From Campylobacterales bacterium (GTDB lineage Bacteria > Campylobacterota > Campylobacteria > Campylobacterales > QNZT01): a stretch of 32,323 nucleotides of DNA. The stretch spans positions 1 through 32,323 of the forward strand of contig JALWLB010000166.1 in NCBI GenBank assembly GCA_027081145.1, written 5' to 3'. The notes under the pieces were generated by a model. That model searched no databases, was not told the DNA's origin, and saw nothing but the letters and a program-made list of their open reading frames with translations. This document shows positions 1 through 7,694 of this stretch, in pieces. How positions within the stretch are numbered: the first letter of the stretch is position 1; every line of letters starts with the position of its first letter. The translations under genes were made by a program, and so were the position numbers.

Positions 1-659
1 ATTTTATATAAAATAAAGAAAAAATATAAAAAAATTGGAGGCGAAAATATAAGAGCATAAACACTCAAAGTATCTAAAAAATATCCTCTTGGTTTGCCTC
101 CAACTTGAAATCCATATAAATAGAGTGTTGCTAAAAATAAGATGGAATTAAGTATAGAGATATATCTATCTTTTGTACTTAATCCATAAACTATAAGCGA
201 TAGATAAAGAATAAAAAATGAATTATCTATAAAAAGAAATAGAGGTAACAATAGTAAATAAAGAGTTCGTTTTTTTTCTAAAAAAAGATATACAAACAAA
301 AGTGTACAAAATATAACAATAGATGAACTATTTACCAACAATGCTGCACTATTAACTCCGGGTAAAAGTGCAAAAATAGCTATACTAAGAAGCCGATCTT
401 GCTCTTTTTTTAGATAAAATTTGCCAATTTTATACAAAAGTATTAAACTTCCTACATGACTTAATACAAAAGGCAGACGAAGAGCATAATCATTTTGACC
501 AAATAGCTTTGTTGAAAATTGGATCAAAAAGTGTAAAAAACCCTTTTTCTCATAAAATATCAATGCCTCTTGATAACTAATAGAGATAGTTGATATACCA
601 TAAACTAAGAATGAAACACTTATGAAAATAATAAAAATTAAAAGAGCTCTCTCTCTCAT
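1..659 (-). CDS. Partial membrane protein, GT39/ArnT-like glycosyltransferase (C-terminus runs off window)
   Basis: Not in the ORF track because it is open at the window edge. Minus-strand ATG at 657-659 overlaps the next gene's TGA (656-658). Translation MRERALLIFIIFISVSFLVYGISTISISYQEALIFYEKKGFLHFLIQFSTKLFGQNDYALRLPFVLSHVGSLILLYKIGKFYLKKEQ...; multiple TM segments and an R-LPF motif typical of the GT39 family. Confidence 0.65.
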   Translation of the reverse strand, partial: MRERALLIFIIFISVSFLVYGISTISISYQEALIFYEKKGFLHFLIQFSTKLFGQNDYALRLPFVLSHVGSLILLYKIGKFYLKKEQDRLLSIAIFALLPGVNSAALLVNSSSIVIFCTLLFVYLFLEKKRTLYLLLLPLFLFIDNSFFILYLSLIVYGLSTKDRYISILNSILFLATLYLYGFQVGGKPRGYFLDTLSVYALIFSPPIFLYFFFILYK

Positions 660-1225
660 AATTTTAAAAAATTATCTAATATCTTATGTCCATACTCACT
701 CATGATAGATTCTGGATGAAATTGGACAGAAAAAATATCATATCCTTTGATCTCTAATGCCATAATCTCTTGATCATCATCACTAAATGCAGTAGGAGTG
801 ATAATATCTGGCAAAGATGATTTTTCAACTACAAGTGAGTGATATCTAGTAGAGATAAAACTAGATGGTATATCTTTAAATATAACGGATGAATTTGTTA
901 AGTTTATCTTAGAAGTTTTACCATGCATCATATTTTTTGCTCTAACTACTTTGGCACCAAAACTTTGAGCTATGGCTTGATGACCTAAACATATACCAAA
1001 AATTGGTAATTTATTTTTAAAGTGTTCAACAACATCTAAACTCACACCTGCTTCATTTGGAGTTGATGGACCAGGAGATATGATGATTTTTTGCGGATTT
1101 AAGCTTTGAATCTCTTTGATACTTAATTCATCATTTCTAATAACTTTTAAATTGGCACCCAACTCTTGGCAATATTGAACTACATTGTATGTAAAACTAT
1201 CATAATTATCTATCATTAATATCAT
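656..1225 (-). CDS. trpG: Anthranilate synthase / aminodeoxychorismate synthase glutamine amidotransferase subunit (TrpG/PabA)
   Basis: MILMIDNYDSFTYNVVQY, ISPGPSTPNEAG, GICLGHQAIAQSFGA, VQFHPESIMSEYG: class I glutamine amidotransferase with Cys-His-Glu triad. Confidence 0.9.
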   Translation of the reverse strand: MILMIDNYDSFTYNVVQYCQELGANLKVIRNDELSIKEIQSLNPQKIIISPGPSTPNEAGVSLDVVEHFKNKLPIFGICLGHQAIAQSFGAKVVRAKNMMHGKTSKINLTNSSVIFKDIPSSFISTRYHSLVVEKSSLPDIITPTAFSDDDQEIMALEIKGYDIFSVQFHPESIMSEYGHKILDNFLKL

Positions 1226-1252
1226 AAATCGATTGTACTATTTGTTTGATTA

Positions 1253-2611
1253 TTAATAGCTTCCCTTTCTTGAAATCATTATAGCAATAGTTTTTACCAA
1301 AATAATAATATCAAGCTCCATCGACCAGTTTCTTACATACCAAACATCAAGTTGTACTCTCTCATCATATGCTAAATCATTTCTTCCACTAACTTGCCAA
1401 AGACCAGTCATACCTGGCTTTACTGCTTTAAAATAGTCTATAAATTCACCATACATTTGCATCTCTTCTTCTATGATTGGACGAGGACCAACTAAAGACA
1501 TCTTGCCCTGAAAAACATTTATAATTTGTGGAAGCTCATCGAGTGAAGTTCTTCTTAAAAATTTACCAATTGGTGTAACTCTTGGATCATCTTTTAATTT
1601 AAATTCACTCTCCCACTCTTTTTTTAAAGCTTCATCATTTGCAATTAAGTTTTCTAATACCTCATCAGCATCTATTCTCATAGTTCGAAATTTATAAATA
1701 CGAAAACTTTTACCATTTTGACCTACTCTTTTTTGTTTGAATATGGGATGACCTTTTGTTGAGATATATGTAATAATATATAGTACCAATAATAGTGGCA
1801 ACAAAATAATAGCCAATACTATTGACATAATCTTATCAAATATCTGTTTGATAATTTTCTCTGTTGTATTTAAAAGATTGTTTTTTATATAAATTGCCAA
1901 TCCTTTATGATTTATAGAGTTAAAAACTTCGGCATTAAAAAGTGGCATATTTGTAATTTTTGGTAAGACAAAAACTCTACTGGTATGGTGTTGGATATGA
2001 TTTACTATATGAAATGTAACATCTGTACTAAATTCACCCAAACTTACAACTGCTGCATGATAAGTTTTTGGATTTGAAAACTCATCAATGGATTTTTTTA
2101 TCTCTTTGATAGAGAGTCCATCTACAATAATCTTTTTATGCACATCAAATCCAAATGAGTTATCATGTACAAACCATTTATCAATCTCCTTTTCACCAAA
2201 TTTATCACATACAGCAAATATATCTTTTCTAAAGATTTTAAATTTCATAAAATATCTTTTTAAAAAATATGTCCATATAGGTATCAATAGATTAAGTATA
2301 AAAAATAAAAGAATAATCGATCTAGAATACTCTTCAGAAACTTTTGAAAAAAACAGAATCAAAGCTATAGCAATAAGTGCAAAAAGATTTGCTTTTTCTA
2401 TCTTGATAGCTTCATTTGACATAACCATACGATGAGTTATAAGTCTAAATAAAAAATAAAACATAAGATATATAACTATTTGCCATAAATATTTTTGAAA
2501 ATAGTGTGTTTGAGGATCTGGTATGTAATTATGAACAATCAAAATCGTAATAAAAAGATTTATCACCAATAAAAAGATAAAAATCGATAATTTTAGTATA
2601 TAATATTGCAC
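1253..2611 (-). CDS. Undecaprenyl-phosphate sugar phosphotransferase (WbaP/polyprenyl glycosylphosphotransferase family)
   Basis: N-terminal TM helices; C-terminal bacterial sugar transferase motifs KRVGQNGKSFRIYKFRTM, LRRTSLDELPQIINVFQGKMSLVGPRP, KPGMTGLWQVSGRN. Confidence 0.93.
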   Translation of the reverse strand: MQYYILKLSIFIFLLVINLFITILIVHNYIPDPQTHYFQKYLWQIVIYLMFYFLFRLITHRMVMSNEAIKIEKANLFALIAIALILFFSKVSEEYSRSIILLFFILNLLIPIWTYFLKRYFMKFKIFRKDIFAVCDKFGEKEIDKWFVHDNSFGFDVHKKIIVDGLSIKEIKKSIDEFSNPKTYHAAVVSLGEFSTDVTFHIVNHIQHHTSRVFVLPKITNMPLFNAEVFNSINHKGLAIYIKNNLLNTTEKIIKQIFDKIMSIVLAIILLPLLLVLYIITYISTKGHPIFKQKRVGQNGKSFRIYKFRTMRIDADEVLENLIANDEALKKEWESEFKLKDDPRVTPIGKFLRRTSLDELPQIINVFQGKMSLVGPRPIIEEEMQMYGEFIDYFKAVKPGMTGLWQVSGRNDLAYDERVQLDVWYVRNWSMELDIIILVKTIAIMISRKGSY

Positions 2612-2759
2612 TTTTTACCTATAAAAATTTAAAATCTTTTTCTATTGTAACATATGTGTGCTTTTTTAAAAGATAAAGTTTGATTCACTATAGTTTTTAA
2701 TTTACTCTAGTTGTAAATCTTTTTTGATATATTCAATATATAGCTTTATATCATTTAGC

Positions 2760-3140
2760 TTATGTAGCAGCATCTATCATCTGTTTAAAATTAAAAAAAT
2801 CTATAATTTCATGCTGTTTTTGTACCTCAAAAACAGGACGATTTTCACTATCTTTTACTAAAATACCTTGATAGATAATATCTCTTAATAGCCGATAGTT
2901 TTTAGTATCATTTAAAATTATCAAGTCAATACTTTTATTTAGTGCAATCTCTAGCTTGTGATGCACATGCAATCCTACATCAAAATTATCAAAACCATCC
3001 TTGACATAGATAGCGATATCAATATCACTATGAGCAGATACAGCGTTTGAAGCAAAAGATCCAAATAGATAACCAAACTCAACCTCTTTTATAGTTGATA
3101 GTATAGATTTTATCTCTCTGATATAATCTGATGAATTCAT
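2760..3140 (-). CDS. MntA-like nucleotidyltransferase (type VII TA antitoxin family), apparently orphan
   Basis: GSFASNAVSAHSDIDIAI matches the GSX10DXD MNT motif exactly; 126 aa; no intact HEPN gene adjacent. Confidence 0.8.
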   Translation of the reverse strand: MNSSDYIREIKSILSTIKEVEFGYLFGSFASNAVSAHSDIDIAIYVKDGFDNFDVGLHVHHKLEIALNKSIDLIILNDTKNYRLLRDIIYQGILVKDSENRPVFEVQKQHEIIDFFNFKQMIDAAT

Positions 3141-3241
3141 CTGTTTTACCTCAATTGTATATCATGTAAGTATATCGTAAAAATAATTTCTTTTGTCTGA
3201 TTAGAGTATCTAATACTATAGACTTTATAATGTTTTTGGTC

Positions 3242-4138
3242 TTATTTTTTGTGCCAATTTTTATGTAGTGATAAAGTTTTTCGTAATTTATATGGAATTT
3301 TTTTATAATTAAAACCCATTTTGTAAGCTATAAACTTTACAAAAGAGAAAATAAAAGATTTTGGAAGTAGGAGTCCATTTTTTTTACTAAGATACTTTAA
3401 CTCTTCTATCGCTTGTTTTATACCTGTGGATTCTGTATTTGCTTGATCTAAAATATATTGATTTGTCTTAAAAAAAACACCAATATCAAAATAGCGTTTG
3501 AAAATATCTCTTGAACTATAATTATGTGAGTGCCATACCTTTGCATCTGAACAATAAGCCACTTTTTTATCATCCATAATAGCACGATAAGCAAACTCCA
3601 TATCCTCATTCATAATAAGCCCCTCTTTAAAACCACCAACTTTTTTAAAATAATCAGCCCTATACATTGCACAACTATTTGAAGAGAAAAAAGTTTTTAT
3701 ACCTAACTCTTTGATAGAATCTTTTGACTTTATTATCGAAGTAGCAGGATAGTTTGTCTCTCTAGCAAATTTTTCTATCTCATTGGCATCTTTATAGGGT
3801 ATCTGTCTAGCGTAACTAACCACAACATTTTCATCATCAAACGGTTTGAAAAGATTTTCTACAAGTTTGTCATCGTATGGCAAAGCATCTTGTGTCATGA
3901 AGAGATAAAAATCCGCATCTTTTTGGAGAGCTAGGTTTCGAGTGGTGGCGTGGTTGAAATCGGAGCGTGGGATTTCATGAACCTCTACACCTGCAGTTTT
4001 AGCAATCTGTACGGTATTGTCCGTGGAGGAGGAGTCGATAATAAATATATTTACAATAGTTTGCTTTTTTAGGACATTTAACAAATTTTTGAATAATTTT
4101 GCTGCATTAAGAGTAGGAACAAAAACTAATATTTTCAA
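3242..4138 (-). CDS. Glycosyltransferase family 2 (rhamnosyltransferase-like)
   Basis: MKILVFVPTLNAAKLFKNLLNVLKKQ..IDSSSTDNTVQIA, GGFKEGLIMNEDMEFAYR; TTG start inferred from sequence. Confidence 0.85.
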   Translation of the reverse strand: MKILVFVPTLNAAKLFKNLLNVLKKQTIVNIFIIDSSSTDNTVQIAKTAGVEVHEIPRSDFNHATTRNLALQKDADFYLFMTQDALPYDDKLVENLFKPFDDENVVVSYARQIPYKDANEIEKFARETNYPATSIIKSKDSIKELGIKTFFSSNSCAMYRADYFKKVGGFKEGLIMNEDMEFAYRAIMDDKKVAYCSDAKVWHSHNYSSRDIFKRYFDIGVFFKTNQYILDQANTESTGIKQAIEELKYLSKKNGLLLPKSFIFSFVKFIAYKMGFNYKKIPYKLRKTLSLHKNWHKK

Positions 4139-4896
4139 CTATTATCTACTTTTTTTGGTTTTAAACACACCATCGGCTTTTTAACATAATACCAAGACAT
4201 AACTACAAATATCAAAAAAAAATATCTCTTGATGTTCCAGTGATACATCACTGCACCAGCCCAGAAAAATGTACCACCTATAAAAACTTGTCTTAAATCA
4301 GTGCCATAAACCACAACCATATTAGATGTTACTCTTGCCCAAATAATTGTCACCAATGCAAAAACAACAAATGTCAGCAAGACAACATATTTGATATGCT
4401 TTTTAGATTGTGCAAATACGGCAACCAAAATATACATAAAAAACTCTACAGGCAAAGACCATAGCGAATCATTTACAGCATTTGGTACAGGATTATGCTC
4501 AAAAACACCTGGTAAATAAAAAGATATATGTAAAAAAGTATTCTCAAAATATCTACTAAGTACAGAACTGGAAAAATATTCTTTCAAAGATAAAGTTGTA
4601 AAAATTGGACCTAATACAAAGATCGATAAAACAACCACCACAAACAGAACCGGAAAAATACGCAATGCTCTTTTAATAAAATATCTTTTAAACGAAGGAT
4701 CCAAATCCAAGCTCATAGAAATTAAATATCCACTTATAGAAAAAAATATAAAAAGTCCAAGTTCATGTGTCAATGCGGTATGCAATAATGCCTGTTGCCC
4801 AGACAATACAAAACTATGTCCATAAAAAACCAGAAAGGCAGCAAAAAGTCTTATAAAATTAAAATGATTCGCTTCATGTTTCGTTTGTATATACAT
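4135..4896 (-). CDS. Acyltransferase-3 (OafA-like) membrane protein, apparently internally deleted
   Basis: FNFIRLFAAFLVFYGHSF, FFSISGYLISMSL, RALRIFP, NDSLWSLPVEFFMYI are acyltransferase-3 motifs; 253 aa versus about 340-380 expected; the end SWYYVKKPMVCLK resembles the normal family C-terminus (SWxxxEKPxLxLK). Confidence 0.8.
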   Translation of the reverse strand: MYIQTKHEANHFNFIRLFAAFLVFYGHSFVLSGQQALLHTALTHELGLFIFFSISGYLISMSLDLDPSFKRYFIKRALRIFPVLFVVVVLSIFVLGPIFTTLSLKEYFSSSVLSRYFENTFLHISFYLPGVFEHNPVPNAVNDSLWSLPVEFFMYILVAVFAQSKKHIKYVVLLTFVVFALVTIIWARVTSNMVVVYGTDLRQVFIGGTFFWAGAVMYHWNIKRYFFLIFVVMSWYYVKKPMVCLKPKKVDNS

Positions 4897-4898
4897 AC

Positions 4899-6716
4899 CT
4901 ATTTCATACCTCGATGTCTAAGCTTATGATACACTTTTTTAAAAAAATTATAGAAGCGGTACAATACAGGTACTTTTGCAATAACATTCTTCATTCCTTC
5001 TCTTGAAACTGTCATTACATTAATCGACTGACTCAATTCTCGATAATACTCTACAACATCAGCAGGTGTCATTTCAACTTTCAAAATTCTTTGCTTTTCA
5101 ACTGCTTTTTTATAGTAAGAATCAAGTTCTTCCTGTCTTTTTTTCGTATGTTCTTCATAAAAAGGCACACGATAAAGTGATGTTGTTTTGTCTATATATT
5201 TAAAGTCATTTTTCAATGAATACCTTGTCCATAAATTCCAGTCTTCCAAATTATCCAGTGATTCATCAAAACCACCATATTTATCATATAACTCTTTTTT
5301 AAACAAAATAGATTGTATCGGTATATAATTGTTATACCACATCAAACATCGGGAAAACGGCTGCCTGTAAATTACATCATGACTCATCTCTTCATAAACC
5401 AAAGGATTTTTTGACAGTACTTTCGTTGCAACCTGAAAAGCAGAAGCATAACAAGCACTAATATTCTGGTCACTTTCTAATTCTGAAACCAACACTTCTA
5501 AATGATCTGCGAAAAAAAGATCATCATCATCTAAAAAAACGATATATTTCCCTGTTGCATTCTCCAAACCTACATTGCCACCTCTACATCTACCTGCTTT
5601 TGGCATTGCAACATATCGGATTCTATCGATATTGTCACTTTGTACTTCTTCTACATATTTTCTAGCATCCTCTGTTCCATCTTCAACAACAATCAACTCA
5701 ATATGGGGATAAGTTTGATTTTTGATACTTTCAATCGCCTCTTTCAGATAACCGAATCTTTGGCAGCACGTTCTTACGATAACCGATACAAGAGGAAAAT
5801 TTTCCAACTTTGTCTGTGGATATTTATAAAAAGCACCATCTCGTATAAACTCATAATCCCAAAGAAGAAATTTATAGTGTATATCCTTTCGTTTCTTTCT
5901 AGTAGATAAAAAATATGGAGCTTTTTTAATAATATCCAGCATATTTTTAAAAAGTTTCCAATGTTGCGATTTGAACTGTTTTGGAATGAAAAAAAGCCCA
6001 CAATAAAGCAAAATACCTTTTCCTATAGCCCTGATACCACCATAACGCATACGTAATAGTACATTAGAAGAAGTACTACCTAAAAATTGTAACTCTTTCA
6101 CTTGATTTGCTACTTCATATGTAAAGTGCCAACATACCGCTTTGGGATAGTATTTTAATTTATAACCATTATCTCGCAAACGGTAAGATATTTCCACATC
6201 TTCACCATACATAAAAATCTTCTCTTCATATCCACCGATTTTGTCCAAAGCTGATTTACGAAATAAAATACATGCACTACTGGACCAATTTGTTTCCATC
6301 GTAACAGGATTATAGTACTTTGGATGTTCATAAGGCTTTTGTCTAAATTCCCATGATGCAATTTCTGGTTGATCTTCAGATGCATACGAAACTATTTTTT
6401 CCAAGCTATCTTCTTCGAACTCAAGATCGACATTTGTGACCAATATGAATTCTGATTTTGCTTTTTTTATATTGTTATTATGTCCTGCTCCAAAACCGAG
6501 ATTCTTTGATTTGGAAAGGACAAAAGATGCATATTTACCTGATTTTTTTTCTCTAATTTCCTCAAGTTTTTGGTATGTATTATCTGCAGAACTGTTATCA
6601 GTAATATAAATATTAATCAATGATAATGGATACTTTTGTTTCTCTAAAGATTGAAAAAAATTTTCAATCCATTTTTGAGAGTTATAAGTAACGATTGAAA
6701 TATCTATTGGTTTCAT
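4899..6716 (-). CDS. Tandem two-domain GT2 glycosyltransferase
   Basis: Domain 1: IDISIVTYNSQKWIENFFQSLEKQ..TDNSSADNTYQ. Domain 2: PLVSVIVRTCCQRFGYLKEAIESIKNQTYPHIELIVVEDGTED, YIVFLDDDDLFFADHLE. Confidence 0.88.
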   Translation of the reverse strand: MKPIDISIVTYNSQKWIENFFQSLEKQKYPLSLINIYITDNSSADNTYQKLEEIREKKSGKYASFVLSKSKNLGFGAGHNNNIKKAKSEFILVTNVDLEFEEDSLEKIVSYASEDQPEIASWEFRQKPYEHPKYYNPVTMETNWSSSACILFRKSALDKIGGYEEKIFMYGEDVEISYRLRDNGYKLKYYPKAVCWHFTYEVANQVKELQFLGSTSSNVLLRMRYGGIRAIGKGILLYCGLFFIPKQFKSQHWKLFKNMLDIIKKAPYFLSTRKKRKDIHYKFLLWDYEFIRDGAFYKYPQTKLENFPLVSVIVRTCCQRFGYLKEAIESIKNQTYPHIELIVVEDGTEDARKYVEEVQSDNIDRIRYVAMPKAGRCRGGNVGLENATGKYIVFLDDDDLFFADHLEVLVSELESDQNISACYASAFQVATKVLSKNPLVYEEMSHDVIYRQPFSRCLMWYNNYIPIQSILFKKELYDKYGGFDESLDNLEDWNLWTRYSLKNDFKYIDKTTSLYRVPFYEEHTKKRQEELDSYYKKAVEKQRILKVEMTPADVVEYYRELSQSINVMTVSREGMKNVIAKVPVLYRFYNFFKKVYHKLRHRGMK

Positions 6717-6719
6717 AAA

Positions 6720-7694
6720 TTAATACTTTTTTTTAAAATGAAATATGTTTTTTATTCTATTTTTTATTCGCATTGATTCCGCTAAATAAGATAACTTCCT
6801 ATTCTCTGCAATAAGATTTTGAATTTCACATTCCTTATGACACAACTGTTGATCCTGTTCAAGAAGTTGCTGCACTTTTATCTGAATATAATTTTCTTGT
6901 TCTTGAATTTTCTGTTCTTTTATCTGAATATAATCTTCTTGTTCTTGAATTTTCTGTTCTAGCTTTTTTATTTTTTCATTTATTGAAAATCTCTTTTTAT
7001 TATAGTTGTTTTGGTATTTAAAAAAAGATTTTTTATATACATATTGTTCAATAAAATAATATTCCATCTCATAATAGAGTTCACTTGAAATACTATATTT
7101 TTTTACTACCAAATCCTTATTTATTAAGGAACGATATAAGCAAAAAGATACTGGTAAACTACACCCAAAAACCCACTCATAATCAATAATATAGATTTGA
7201 TTATTTTTATAAATGATATTAGAAAAAATTAGATCAATATTTGATATTTCTTTAAAACAAATTTCACCATCCAATATAGAGTAATCAAAGTCTCCAAAAA
7301 TCTTTTTAAACTCTTGTGTAATATTTTTAGAATTAAATTTTGTTGTTTTAAAACTATCAATTAACAAAGCTCTATACTCATTAATAAACATTTTGATTTT
7401 TTCTTCACAATTACCAAATTTTTCTAAACGCTTAGCAAAGCTTTCGCCCTCAATAAACTCAAAAGTTAAACTATCTTCACTTTCATCTACAATCTTAGCT
7501 AACTTTATTTTTGGATTTGTGATGGAAGCAGTTAATTTATGATAATTATCTTTCATCTTTTTAAGATGTGGGATAGCTTCATTACAAAGAGCTTGTTTTT
7601 TTACATATTTTTGTCCGTTTTCTTCAAAAATAACAGTTTGTAATTGAAACTTTTTATCTCTTTCACTTCCGTTTTTTACATATAAAATATTCAT
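6720..7694 (-). CDS. Kinase-like phosphotransferase domain with C-terminal coiled coil (WbdD-like candidate)
   Basis: N-terminal kinase-like fold (EFIEGESFAKRLEKFG..., SNIDLIFSNIIYKNNQIYIIDYEWVFG) followed by a heptad-rich tail KIKKLEQKIQEQEDYIQIKEQKIQEQENYIQIKVQQLLEQ. Confidence 0.6.
   Translation of the reverse strand: MNILYVKNGSERDKKFQLQTVIFEENGQKYVKKQALCNEAIPHLKKMKDNYHKLTASITNPKIKLAKIVDESEDSLTFEFIEGESFAKRLEKFGNCEEKIKMFINEYRALLIDSFKTTKFNSKNITQEFKKIFGDFDYSILDGEICFKEISNIDLIFSNIIYKNNQIYIIDYEWVFGCSLPVSFCLYRSLINKDLVVKKYSISSELYYEMEYYFIEQYVYKKSFFKYQNNYNKKRFSINEKIKKLEQKIQEQEDYIQIKEQKIQEQENYIQIKVQQLLEQDQQLCHKECEIQNLIAENRKLSYLAESMRIKNRIKNIFHFKKKY
6876..6959 (-). repeat. Two tandem copies of a 42-bp (14-codon) unit inside the coiled coil
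   Basis: 6876-6917 and 6918-6959 differ at one position; encode EQKIQEQE[N/D]YIQIK. Confidence 0.95.

Noticed and set aside
265-290. Other short A/T homopolymers as phase-variation tracts
   Set aside because: Runs of 6-8 A or T are expected by chance in such AT-rich DNA; only the A9 at the acyltransferase junction has supporting context.
2088-2435. Plus-strand 115-aa ORF
   Set aside because: Antisense to the well-supported sugar transferase gene; no family signature.
5640-6385. ORFs 5640..5909 (+), 5774..6001 (-) and 6155..6385 (-)
   Set aside because: All lie in alternative frames of the tandem GT2 gene with no recognisable protein features.
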